64,000 nucleotides of DNA from Bolinopsis microptera. Taxonomy: Eukaryota; Ctenophora; Tentaculata; Lobata; Bolinopsidae. Shown in pieces: positions 34,404 through 45,889 of this stretch. Both the position numbers and the translations under genes were made by a program. Position 1 is the stretch's first letter. Each line of letters starts with the position of its first letter. The DNA lies in NCBI RefSeq assembly GCF_026151205.1, contig NC_087081.1, positions 16,480,837 through 16,544,836 on the forward strand, written 5' to 3'. The notes under the pieces are model-generated. The model had not been told where the DNA came from, did no database searches, and saw only the letters and a list, made by a program, of their open reading frames with translations.

Positions 34404-34588
34404 TAAACTGCTGGAACATAGTGAACACTGTGAAGAATGGAGAGGTTACATTTGACAAAGCTGACCTATCAGAAGGTACAGTAGCTAAAGTGAAGTGCTC
34501 AAACAAAGGCAGCAAAGTGGTCGGGTCCAGTAAACTGGTATGTGTGGGAGGATTATGGAACAGGGAGCTCCCTACGTGTTCTGAATAG
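34404..34588 (+). CDS. Sushi/CCP-domain exon
   Basis: Acceptor TTTCCCATCAG, then NCWNIVNTVKNGEVTFDKAD, SEGTVAKVKCSNKGSKVVGS and KLVCVGGLWNRELPTCSE, then TAG. The pattern C...G......G..V...C...........C...G.W....P.C is a complement-control-protein module. It enters in phase 1, so it would join the lectin exon only through internal phase-1 donors at 34164 (ACG|GTATAG) or 34203 (ACG|GTCATT). It is either an alternative 3' end of the protease-lectin gene or a separate remnant. A donor CAAG|GTCAGT follows the stop at 34592. Confidence 0.7.
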
Positions 34589-34592
34589 CAAG

Positions 34593-36063
34593 GTCAGTGT
34601 TAACACATTGTTTCTAGGTATCATGACCATGCCTCTAGCTCTATATCCCCCTGTATTTGTAAAATAAGAGGATCCATTTGCAATAAGACAGGGTTTGAGG
34701 AGAACTAATCGCTAATCGCTATCGAACAATTTGTACCTATTTTTCGGTAAATTTTAATTTGCAAGGACCGATATTGTTCACTAGTTTTCAGATTAACTGT
34801 ACTGGCTACACCATGCTATACACATTGCCACGGGTATCAATTTCAGTCCAACACGGAGAATTGAACAGCACATCTGACGTCACGTGATATCATGATGACG
34901 TCACATCAGTTGGCACATTTCTAGTACTCACTTAACCGCTTTAAAACAGTTTGTGTAATTATCTAATTTAATCCAGGTTCAGAAGAAGAAGTGGAGACGG
35001 CAGGGTTGGTGTTTTGATGTTGGTGTTTTACTGACAGTATATTAAAGGTAGTGTTGGTGTTTTAATGTTGGTGTTTTGATGATAGTATATTATCTTCACT
35101 CTGTAGTAGTGTGGTATATCAGCTGTTTCATTCCAGCATTGTATCACCAAAGTTAACAGTCAATTAGCAAGCCTCTTTTGAAGCCAGTAAAGCTCTTTCA
35201 GTGATGTAATTGTATGTTAGCATGATATTATTTCACAAGTATTAAGAGTTATAGAACGGAATATTTCGTCGTATTTTCTTGTTTGAATAAATTATAAAAC
35301 CGATCAATCAAAGGAAAGGGATAAATTTTAGATTTAATTGTATTGTTAGTAAATGTTGCAATTTATGTATCTATTCATCAACATCCTACATCCTACATCC
35401 TAAGAACATTCTAAGTGCTTATTTTTTTAAATCTCCGGAACATTCTCTGTAAATATATATAAGTATGTGCTTAAAACTTCAGAAAATGTTACATTTTCCG
35501 TCAAGCAAGACTTTCAGCTTAAATTGGAAAATTCTCGGCGACATTTTCTGTCAATATTACACAAAATGTGTTAGAAATATGTGGCTAGTACAACTAGTTC
35601 TACTGCTAGTGTGGCTAGTAAAACTGGTGCTACTTCTTACTGATGGTGCTGTACTTCTTTGCAAGAAATAAACGGTGTGTCACGTTTAGTGTCACGTTTA
35701 GTAAGGGTCTTATCTTCTCTAATATTATTCAGCTCTCTCAGAACAATGTTAACACTTAAAAGAGTTCTCTTTAGTTCACACCTAATATACCAACACAAAG
35801 ACTAAGTGAATAACACAAAACAATGGCAATCTCACAATCTCACAATCAAGGTTGCCAAGTTTAACGAGTATATATTCCACCATGTGGTAGTGGAGACAAT
35901 GGAGTAGGTGGAATGTGAGTCACAGGTCACGTGTTACCACGTGTGTAAGTTTGTACATGACAAATGAGTTAACAGGATTGTGTACTTTTAGAAGGAATGT
36001 AAGTCACATAGTACATAGGAATGTGAGGTAGGTCAGTTTAACATCTCCGCTAGCTGTCCTCCA
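34593..36063. other. Intergenic, no gene seen
   Basis: No domain is recognised. Contains paired CRE/E-box motifs near 34876-34905 (GACGTCACGTGA and ATGACGTCACAT), a repeated TTGGTGTTTTGATG phrase near 35010-35085, and two CACGTG at 35928 and 35940. Confidence 0.45.
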
Positions 36064-36080
36064 ATTCTGTGACCTGCTCG

Positions 36081-37287
36081 GACAGTAGAGTGACCTGCTC
36101 CAGTAGAGTGACCTGCTCCAGTAGAGTGACCTGCTCCAGTAGAGTGACCTGCTCCAGTAGAGTGACCTGCTCCAGTAGAGTGACCTGCTTCAGTAGAGTG
36201 ACCTGCTCCGGTAGAGTGACCTGCTCCAGTAGAGTGACCTGCTCCAGTAGAGTGACCTGCTCCAGTAGAGTGACCTGCTCCAGTAGAGTGACCTGCTCCA
36301 GTAGAGTGACCTGCTCCAGTAGAGTGACCTGCTCCAGTAGAGTGACCTGCTCCAATAGAGTGACCTGCTCCAGTAGAGTGACCTGCTCCAGTAGAGTGAC
36401 CTGCTCCAGTAGAGTGACCTGCTCCAGTAGAGTGACCTGCTCCAGTAGAGTGACCTGCTCCAGTAGAGTGACCTGCTCCAGTAGAGTGACCTGCTCCAGT
36501 AGAGTGACCTGCTCCAGTAGAGTGACCTGCTCCAGTAGAGTGACCTGCTCCAGTAGAGTGACCTGCTCCAGTAGAGTGACCTGCTCCAGTAGAGTGACCT
36601 GCTTCAGTAGAGTGACCTGCGCCAGTAGAGTGACCTGCTCCAGTAGAGTGACCTGCTCCAGTAGAGTGACCTGCGCCAGTAGAGTGACCTGCTCCAGTAG
36701 AGTGACCTGCTCCAGTAGAGTGACCTGCTCAAGTAGAGTGACCTGCTCCAGTAGAGTGACCTGCTCCAGGAGAGTGACCTGTTCCAGTAGAGTGACCTGC
36801 TCCAGTAGAGTGACCTGCTCCAGTAGAGTGACCTGCTCCAGTAGAGTGACCTGCTCCAGTAGAGTGACCTGCTCCAGTAGAGTGACCTGCTCCGGTAGAG
36901 TGACCTGCTCCGGTAGAGTGACCTGCTCCAGTAGAGTGACCTGCTCCAGTAGTGACCTGCTCCAGTAGAGTGACCTGCTCCAGTAGAGTGACCTGCTCCA
37001 GTAGAGTGACCTGCTCCAGTAGAGTGACCTGCTCCAGTAGAGTGACCTGCTCCAGTAGAGTGACCTGCTCCAGTAGAGTGACCTGCTCCAGTAGAGTGAC
37101 CTGCTCCAGTAGAGTGACCTGCTCCAGGAGAGTGACCTGCTCCAGTAGAGTGACCTGCTCCAGTAGAGTGACCTGCTCCAGTAGAGTGACCTGCTCCAGT
37201 AGGGTGACCTGCTTCAGTAGAGTTACCTGCTCCAGTAGAGTGACCTGCTCCAGTAGAGTGACCTGCTCCAGTAGAGTGACCTGCTCG
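36081..37287. repeat. 18-bp tandem array, about 67 copies
   Basis: Unit AGTAGAGTGACCTGCTCC, with scattered single-base variants (CTTCAG, GCCAG, CCGG) and one 3-bp deletion near 36951. The period is a multiple of three, so long repeat ORFs (SRVTCS on plus, EQVTLL on minus) appear; I do not regard them as genes. Confidence 0.95.
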
Positions 37288-38570
37288 AGAGGAGCTCCTA
37301 CCTGTATTATAACCCCTCCTTTCTAACCTACCTCCTACAACGCTCCAACTCTCCTACGTCCCTTTGTCTAAAGGGTGTATAAGTCTGTACCTGCTTGAAA
37401 ATGCCCGAATGTTCCAACACGGCACAGTTTACCACGCTAGCTACACACCCTCCCGTATAGCTCCCTATTCCCTAATCTACCCCATGGAACCCTGGTGTTT
37501 AAGAGGTGACAATACCTGTACACGTGACAATACCTGTACACGTGACACTACCCTACATACTGTTCAGACTGTGCGCTTTACACGCCCCCTTCTATGAGTG
37601 ATCCTGTCTATGAGGTGGTCAGCCTCAAGTTACGGGACACCCAATAGGAACACAGTGTTTAGGTCACGTGTCTCATGGCAGCCTATCAGGGGCCGGGAAC
37701 GGAGTCACGTGATGCAGAACTGAGTGTAGGGAGTAGTCAGGCAGTGGCTCACACTCTGTACCTAGACTCAATCTGTTGAGGTGGAGAGTTACAGAGCCCT
37801 AATCTTCAGTTTTTATGCATCTTATTACATTCTACACTGTATTATATTCTACATGACATCATGATATGTTCCACTACACATGATATTCCACATGCTACAT
37901 CTCTGATTAAACTTCATTATATTTACGAAGTAATTCTAATGCAACATCACTGCTTAGTACCTGATCCCCCCCCCCAGCTACATCACTGCTTATTGGGGGG
38001 GGGGGCAGGGTGACACCCCCTTATTGAATCTAATGAAGCACACCGCAAATTAGTATATTTATTTTCACTGAAATTAATTAAACTGATAAAAGTACCGCCC
38101 CAAATCAATATCTAAAACACTCACACTTGATCTAGCTCACATTCGATCACGAGGGACAGTTTTAATTAAGTTACCAAGATAAGGTTCCTAATATGGAAAC
38201 TTAATAATTAGTAATTACCAGTCCTACATTCCCACATTCACCCTATTAATAATACTCTAATTACTCTGACAAGTTCGCAATCTCTACTCCTGCTCTTTGC
38301 TGATTAATCCTTTGTCTAAGCTTTACAGTTTTGTAGAAGTGTAGAAGTGTAGAAGTTGATTGAAGGACTAAAAAGACAGATGAATCATTGGGAGGGAGTA
38401 ATTATAATTTCGTACTGAATTGCATATTTCAAATGTTTAAGGAGAAAAGGTGAGGAGTTTAAAGAGAATATAACAACATATTGGATCAGATTAAGAAGCA
38501 GTCTAGTGACCTGTGACTAGAGCACGTGACCAGCACGTGACCATCTCCTGCACCTCCCAGCCTGTCCCAC
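37288..38570. other. Intergenic, no gene seen
   Basis: Holds a repeated AATACCTGTACACGTGAC phrase (37510-37545), E-boxes near 37665, 37705, 38522 and 38533, and an inverted pair of C and G runs (see 37966). No exon is recognised. Confidence 0.4.
37966..38005. other. C10/G11 inverted homopolymer hairpin
   Basis: Ten C residues (about 37966-37975), 19 bases containing AGCTACATCACTGCTTATT, then eleven G residues (about 37995-38005). The runs can pair as a stem, and the phrase ACATCACTGCTTA also occurs just upstream at 37944. Confidence 0.7.
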
Positions 38571-38576
38571 TATTCA

Positions 38577-38706
38577 TGCCCTATACTTGTATAGATGCCT
38601 AGAACTAGGGTTGTTAGGTCCAGGCGTGGTGGAATGTAGCAGTCTCAATGCTCGCTTCTGTAGAAGTATAGTAAACTTGTACAGTGTAACAATTACATAA
38701 TTACTG
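38577..38706 (-). pseudogene. Possible LINE C-terminal fragment
   Basis: The minus-strand frame NYVIVTLYKFTILLQKRALR continues LLHSTTPGPNNPSS to a stop. LQKRALR.L is the phrase seen near the C-terminus of many non-LTR reverse transcriptases. The 2.5-kb transposon begins directly beside it, so it may be the target sequence that was interrupted. Short and therefore tentative. Confidence 0.35.
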
Positions 38707-38710
38707 TAAA

Positions 38711-41204
38711 GGGCAGTTCCACGGTGACCTACGGGACAAAATGCGCGTATTTTCCACTTTGAGAGTTGATTGTAACTACATGCTATCCAAGAAAGTCTGG
38801 CTATATAGCTAAATCTCCTCGATAATCGATTATTTAACGCTATGTAGAAGCTCAATTTCATAGTATTTACCAGTGCTGAGATACAGGCCTGTGACCTACG
38901 GGACACTCCCGTGCAACCTATTTTGGACCTGGAACATTCAGCCAAACATTCTATCCCGAATTGCTGCTGTAGAGTTCCGAAATTATTTTTGAGGTATCAG
39001 AAATCCTTTTGACTATTCTAGGATGTAAAAGGTTTGTAAATTTATCAAAGTATTTGGTAGATACAGCCTCTAAAAGTTGTGACCTACGGGACTGTGACCT
39101 ACAGGACAAAAGTGGAACTTTTTGAAATTACTATTTTTATCGCTGTTTGGTCCTTGTATCTGCTTTCCAAATACATCTAAGTTGTTGAAGATCAATTAAA
39201 ACTTGGGACATACCATAAAAAATGACAAATCAATCATGTTTTACCTTTACAATAAATGTTTTTAAAGAAATAGAAACCCTGTCTTTAATTACGTAAAATA
39301 AAAGTCACATGTCTAACTTACAGGTATTGATATTTAATATACGTTTTACACATGCTGTATAGATTATACAAATTCCCATTCAGTTCAAATGATACACAGT
39401 TCTACTATTCTTGGATAAACTTATACCCCTTTGATCTTCTGCTGAGGTCGGGTGTTGGATCAGCAATTTTAGCGGTGATCTGATCAGATTTTATCCACGA
39501 GTCATCTCGGCACTTGTCACACTCACTGAGGCTTGATGAAGGGGCATCACAGTTGCAGGGCCAGATGTAGAAACCAGCTGATGTACCTGCGACCATTGAC
39601 CTAACAAAATACTCTTTTTCCTTTTCATCATGATCTAGAATCATACCTGGCAGATACTTCACGTTATTATAAGATACCATGACCCATTCACCCTTTGAAT
39701 ACACGCTCGGTATGTTCTCATCATCTGGCACGTCTATACTCGGTATGTTCTCATCATCTGGCACGTCTATACTCGGTGTGATATCATAATCTGGCACGTC
39801 TATGAGACTGATGTTTGATGGACTTAGTGATCCAATGGATTGCTGATCAACTTCAAGCTCTGGGTTATGATCAACACCTCCTTCCTTAATGAAGAGATGG
39901 TTTTTCATTTCTTTATCTGGAACATATGAGTGGGCTCCAAACTTCATACTGTAACTACCTCTCTTCTTGAACACATGACATGATCTTGTTGATGAAGCCG
40001 TGAGTATATCTTAACCATTACTTTTCCATCCTTCTCGAATGCTGTTCTTCTCGATGAACTGCTTAACTTCAGATTTGGGGACAAAATGAATCAAGATGTT
40101 GGGACACCTTTCTTTTGATATCCGAGCAAAATCCTCTGTGCTGACAACATCAACTTGTCGATTAGCCATTGCATACTCTGTCACTCTTCGTTTGATGGTA
40201 CCTCCTAGCCCATCAATGGGGCCTTTTCCGTGACTTGTAGCAAAGAAATGCCAAGAAACGTCTTCCAGCTCTGGGAAGTTTAATGTCACAACTTGGCAGA
40301 GGGTGTATTTTTGTTTAAAATGCTGTCCTGTGCCATCTGAGAAAAACTTAAGACTCTTAACTTCGTAATTATCTGAGTTTCTTCTCGCCAAGAACTTCTC
40401 GACTGTCAACTTAGTAAAGTAAGAGACAGCATACTTGTCATGACCTTTGCTACCATCAATACCATCAAAATCAGTTATGATGACATATGGCTCTTCACAG
40501 GTTATCTCTGCCTCCTTGAAATATATCATGGTGGTAAATAGAGTATACAATCTCAACAAGAATCTCCGCGGAAAAATGCTACATAAACTCTGATACATGT
40601 TAAAACATATACTGTGAGTAACTCTCACTCAAAATTTCGATTTAATTATCTGTGACCTACAGGACTGTCCCTTAGGTCACACCCCTGTGACCTACGGGAC
40701 CACTTTTACCCCCTCGATATCTCAAAACCTCATCATACAATCATGATAAAACTTTGCATGCTAACTCCTGCAACCACGGCGAGATAGCTCCAAGGCGTTA
40801 GGTAAAAAGAAATGCCTATTATTTTTCATAATAAAACTTTTTATACCTTTTTTGTGACCTACGGGACACTTCGTTGGGGTAAATTTTTTTCCCAGAACCC
40901 TATTTCCTGGTGTTTTCATGATTTCAGGATCAAGTAACACATTCATAAATGTTATTATTCGATGAAAATTAGGTTGTTTCCATGTTATTATCGACAGTTA
41001 TGGCCGTGTCTTGAAATAAGCCATTTTTAGGATGTGAATGTGGTGTGACTTTGGTGAATTTTTTTGGTAGTTAAAGCTATATTTAGCTGTAAAATAGCTT
41101 TGAGCATTAAAATATAGACAATTGTCGATCAAATAGACTAAATTTTGAAGCCATCTGACCAACTTTATAAAATCACCTAGTGAAACTTTATCGTGGAACT
41201 GCCC
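38711..41204 (-). mobile_element. 2494-bp DNA transposon with 13-bp terminal inverted repeats
   Basis: Left end GGGCAGTTCCACG (38711-38723), right end its exact complement CGTGGAACTGCCC (41192-41204). TAAA flanks both sides (38707-38710 and 41205-41208), consistent with a 4-bp target duplication. GTGACCTACGGGAC or one-base variants recur at about 38724, 38890, 39081, 39093, 40653, 40687 and 40854, i.e. in both subterminal regions. One transposase-like frame lies inside. Superfamily not assigned. Near-perfect ends and a single stop suggest fairly recent activity. Confidence 0.85.
39405..40628 (-). pseudogene. Transposase-like ORF interrupted by one in-frame stop
   Basis: Two ORFs, 40628-40011 and 39974-39405, lie in the same frame, separated only by a TAA (40011-40013) and 12 open codons; together about 407 codons. 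The N-terminal part has acidic motifs in order YVIITDFDG, LKFFSDGTGQHFKQKY and WHFFATSHGKGPIDGLGG with a basic TIKRRV, a pattern I recognise from uncharacterised transposon-linked animal proteins and which fits a DDE/D-type catalytic fold (inference). The C-terminal part has two direct copies of the 11-residue repeat SIDVPDDENIP and a domain ending GFYIWPCNC...CDKC. A TGA lies directly upstream of 40628; an acceptor-like CTCACAG near 40612 could supply earlier exons. Confidence 0.65.
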
Positions 41205-41324
41205 TAAAGAAACTTATCTAACTGATGGTTCCCGCCCAATTATCATAATATACTATACCTATTATAAACAAGATAAGGTTACACTACAAACAATGTACAC
41301 ACTACACGCAGTGTAAAGTTTAAT

Positions 41325-41576
41325 ATCACGTGTAAGGAGTGTAATGTAACGTGTAAGGAGTGTAATATCACGTGTAAGGAGTGTAATGTAACGTGTAAGG
41401 AGTGTAATATCACGTGTAAGGAGTGTAATGTAACGTGTAAGGAGTGTAATATCACGTGTAAGGAGTGTAATGTAACGTGTAAGGAGTGTAATATCACGTG
41501 TAAGGAGTGTAATATCACGTGTAAGGAGTGTAATGTAACGTGTAAGGAGTGTAATATCACGTGTAAGGAGTGTAAT
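41325..41576. repeat. 21-bp repeat alternating CACGTG and AACGTG versions
   Basis: Twelve units of TGTAAGGAGTGTAATNTNACG type. Units containing ATCACGTG (E-box) alternate with units containing GTAACGTG for most of the array, making a 42-bp higher-order period; one pair of adjacent E-box units breaks the alternation. Confidence 0.9.
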
Positions 41577-41589
41577 GATCGTCACCAAC

Positions 41590-43395
41590 TGACTCTCTAC
41601 AGTGTATAGTTGCCAACTGCCTCCCCACAGTGTATAATAGTTGCCGTGATGAAAGGTCTGCTACAAATCTAGACTCCTCCTGCTACAAACTATACTGGAT
41701 TCTGTATCGGACTGCATGTACGCACATAATGTATGTAAACGTAGCTACTATCATAGTATACACCATATTTCGTGTATATTATATCTGTTTCTCTGTTTAA
41801 GCCGGCAGTTTAACTGTGTCGTAGATATTTTACTCAAATTTCTGGGGTTACTGTAAACCTTGTTTTACCTGGTGTAAAGATATTTATTTTACTGGTTGAG
41901 TGCAGTTCGGGTTAATAGTATTACAGTATTACAGTACAGCACAGTTCGGGTTCTACTCACCAGTAACAATACTACCTTCAGGAACCTGTCAATTAGCAAC
42001 GGAAACTGAAAAACTCTACATTAGTAGTCAGCCAATCACAAACACGCAGATTGCCCACGTGACTTGTCCTGACCAATCAGGAGCCAGAGCATCTGTCACG
42101 TGACATGAGCCAGCCAATGGGAGCGCAGTACGAGCAGCGGACAGCCGTGTTACTAGTTGATGAAACTAACCCAATACTAGTATCGCGGGGGGCCTATCTA
42201 CCAATTATACGGTTAACGATTTACAGTTCACCCACCACTGTTTAAAATATCCTGACTACCTCCACCATTAAACTGATGACCTGATACTCACTAGTGTATA
42301 TATATAGAGCTTTATAAAGTATTGAAGTGAATTACAACACTACAAATAACGTATTAAAGTGAATTATGAATTTGGAGTATCGATATTGCTTAATTCGAAT
42401 TGGAAGCTGGGCTAAAATAATCGGAGTATTCAAGTTAAAATATGAAATAATTCATGAATTCTCGAGATAGACACAAATACAAATTCGTTCTAAGTTATCA
42501 TTGAAACACTATCCAGCGAAGTGTAGCAAAAAACAAAGACATAAAATATAACATACAGACATCTCCAGTCTCCACATGTTTTACTAAGTAAACTTTAAAA
42601 CATACAACTCAACAATACAAACAAAGAGCCTTTGTCCTATAATTATACACGCATCATTTCACAGTTCATGCTCATAACATGAGAGGAGAGGAGGGGGAGA
42701 AGGTATGAAGCATTATCTCAACAAACTACTAACAGACAAATTTCAAACTGTAGATTAATGGCAGCCGCTTTTGTTTCTACTTGCCCCTGTCTTGAGGTCT
42801 TACATGTTTCTGAGATGCGAACAGTTTCCAACTATAAGAACAATAACATTCCATAGACCACACCCTCTTGGAGATCAGTACACTCACGAGCGCCATTAGT
42901 ACATAATATCTTGATAATCTTTTGGGTTTTGTAAATTTTATACGGACGAGTGAAGAGTAAAACATCACTTCTCGAGAGACAGACAAATTAATTTTTGATC
43001 ACGATCTCCCAATCTCTGGTCAGCTAGCATTGTCAGAATAATGAATGTAAGTTAAACACATTACTGGTGAATGATAATACAGTGACACACACAAACATAC
43101 CAAACATACACACAAACATACCACACATACTGGTCACACTCTCCTACCTTCATACTCGTCACGTACCAAAATCTATCCTCTTGCAGGGCACAAAACAAAA
43201 ACAAACAAGAGTTCAAGTACAGCAAACATACAACAAAAACAAGTAATTGAGAAAGGGATGAGACACTACAAACGATGTAATACAATAATTGTGATAAACC
43301 TATAAGTGGTGTCTAATATATACATATAACTACATCACAAAGTCTCGTAATTTATCAGTTCATGACTAACTTCCGGGTGTTGGGGGATTGTACTG
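41590..43395. other. Intergenic with an E-box/CCAAT cluster
   Basis: No gene is recognised. At 42050-42125 GCCCACGTGAC, GACCAATCAGGAG, GTCACGTGAC and AGCCAATGGGAG follow within 75 bp, a compact promoter-like set, but no first exon could be placed downstream. Confidence 0.4.
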
Positions 43396-43400
43396 CAGAC

Positions 43401-43638
43401 TACATAATCAGTAATAAATACTACATAATCAGTAATAAATACTACATAATCAGTAATAAATACTACATAATCAGTAATAAATACTACATAATCAGTAATA
43501 AATACTACATAATCAGTAATAAGTACTACATAATCAGTAATAAATACTACATAATCAGTAATAAATACTACATAATCAGTAATAAATACTACATAATCAG
43601 TAATAAATACTACATAATCAGTAATAAATACTACATAA
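43401..43638. repeat. 21-bp AT-rich tandem repeat
   Basis: About 11 copies of CTACATAATCAGTAATAAAT plus A, almost invariant (one AAGTAC variant). Open in one frame only because the period is a multiple of three. Confidence 0.9.
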
Positions 43639-43639
43639 T

Positions 43640-45748
43640 CGGACTGTAGCTATAATAAACGGTGTTCACATGTGCGTGTTTTGTCGTGTGTGCTGTGTGA
43701 TTGTAACGATATAGAAACCTTAATATTAGTACACTTTGCTCAGGCTCATCTACACACGATTTACTGTACTGGCTTGTTTGGTTATTTTTAGAATTTCTGA
43801 TTTTTTTAGAGTTTCAAGTTAAATAAGACCATAAATTCGATAGTGAAGATTCGAATTGATTCCAGAGTCACTTTTTCAATAAAACGCTATTTTTTTCTAA
43901 GAAAAAGAAATATGATATATAGTGATGATATAATACCAACAAACTTGATCACTAAAATATGACGAAAATGTGCAAAACCGCATTCCATAACACAGACTCC
44001 ATCACATGAGGAGAGAGAAGCCTGACCTCCCAAGTAAGTGACTACAATATTTATGAAGGAGCTAATCATTACGAGGGAGACCAGGACATCTCCACCAGAC
44101 ATGTTTTATTTATGAAGGAGCAAACATGTTTGGAACCTCGTGATTTGTAAAACTGATTTATGTTATAAAAAAGGGTATTCAGTCGACAAGCAATGCAAAA
44201 CAATACATTTCAAAACTGTGTAAATTAATAAATTTTGGTTATTTAAGTACCACGTACATCATGTTACACTGGTAAAGATATATTACTAACAATCAACTAT
44301 ATAAACTTAACGTTATATAATATAATGCAACATTAAACTAGATATTATTTTCAAAAATAAAAACGCCCCTTTAGTCTCAAGCTGGATAATAACGAATATT
44401 TCCTGCGGTCTAAATCGAAAACTTCTCAAAAATTGTATGATGAACTTCGGACTTTATTACCGCAATATTAACTTAAATGGTCCATTTGATCACCCTGCCC
44501 TAGATCCAAACCCTACTGTAAACCCTGAAACCCCAACTCCCAGAACCCTTATATATAACTCTTATAGTCCACTTTTAATATTTCAGCTGAATAGTGCGGT
44601 AATAACCATGTCCGTGTAAAAGAAGCCACCCTTATAAGCTTATAAGGCACGATAAATTACACACGCTCGAAACCGTGGAGGCAGGGCAAGTACAAATACA
44701 TTTTCAAGTTTAAGGCAATGAGAACTTCAACAAAATTTTAAAAACTAACCCAACAAAGATTAAATATAAAACTAAATACACACGCAATAGATCTGAATGT
44801 GTTTTGTCCCCGAGCACAGTGCCAGCATCCCTTCATCCCAAGCTGGCACCGTGCTAGGACCTTTAAGAAAAGCAGGGGTCTACAGTGCCACACCGCAGTG
44901 CCCCTCAAAGGTTAACACTTCCGCAACTTTATCCAACTGGGCTGGCCTGACTAGTCTGGAAATTCTACAAAAGAAGCTGGGGATATCTAGTAACAAGATA
45001 GGGATATCTCTACTTTCTAACATGATGATAACTAGTCAGCCCAACTTCGACACTCTCTTAACATTAGACCCTACATTTTAGTGCGTTACATACTAGTTGA
45101 CAACAGCACACTTTAGAGTCGGTTACAAGCTACTTATAGGCATATTTAAACTAAAAGGAACAAAAAGAATAAAAAACACCCATTTCAATACTAATGTTTT
45201 AAATGGAAATTTAACATAAATGATCCCCAATTCGTTGATAAAGCTGATTATGCTGATTATGCTAATTATGCTGTTTTTCAGATAGTAGTATTCTCAACAT
45301 TGCTTTTTGTCGAACACAAAGAATGAAAATTGAAGAGTTTCTTTTGTGATAAGTTTCAAACATAGGATAATTCATCAACCCATTATTTGTACACACGACT
45401 CAGTGATCTATTAATAGAACAACATAATCAGTGTACAAATCCGATCATTGTGTTAATTTGCCTTATGTTTGATACCATAACCTACACCATTCAGCCAAGC
45501 AATCGGTACGGTATCAGAAAATTTCTCGAGATCCAAAACTTGAAATTTAATGAAACTATATAATGTCGGCAAAATTAGCATAATAATGAGCATTTTTAAG
45601 CATAATTTTGGAAATGAGGATCAATCCACACACAAGTATAACACTTATTGTAAAACTAACAGTAATTTATTAATGAAAAAGTAACCACATAGCATAATAC
45701 ATATTGAGTAGATTGATTGATTCATGATAAGACACTTGTAAGGACGTA
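43640..45748. other. AT-rich region, no gene supported
   Basis: Small ORFs occur at 43887-44102 (minus, hydrophobic) and 44797-45081 (plus, 94 codons, less repetitive than most). Neither shows a family motif, signal or matching splice partners, so I do not call genes. Confidence 0.35.
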
Positions 45749-45750
45749 TA

Positions 45751-45888
45751 CAGTTGAACCTCGAATTACCGGAACTCTAGCGAGAATTAAAATGTTCCCG
45801 GTATAAATAAAGGGAGCCACACAGCACAGTGTAAAGTTATGACAGAGTCACGGTAAACAGAGGTTCACGGTAAATCGGGGTTTAACTA
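45751..45888. mobile_element. Pogo/Tigger-like MITE
   Basis: Left end TA|CAGTTGAACCTCGAATTACC, right end (reverse complement) TAGTTAAACCCCGATTTACC, an imperfect inverted repeat of about 25 bp over a 138-bp body. CAGTTGAACCTCGA is a characteristic start of pogo-group Tc1/mariner elements, which insert at TA. No coding capacity. Confidence 0.7.
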
Positions 45889-45889
45889 C

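Noticed and set aside
36050-37326. Cys-rich repeat protein SRVTCS
   Set aside because: 18-bp minisatellite with interrupting deletion; no signal peptide or matching exons.
40761-40946. 61-codon ORF upstream of the transposase frame as an extra exon
   Set aside because: It overlaps the subterminal GTGACCTACGGGAC repeats and has no domain; it is probably non-coding terminal sequence.
43887-44102. 71-codon minus-strand ORF with hydrophobic stretches
   Set aside because: Hydrophobicity alone in AT-rich DNA is weak evidence; no neighbouring exon recognised.
44797-45081. 94-codon plus-strand ORF with non-repetitive composition
   Set aside because: No family motif, no convincing splice partners and AT-rich surroundings; left as unsupported.
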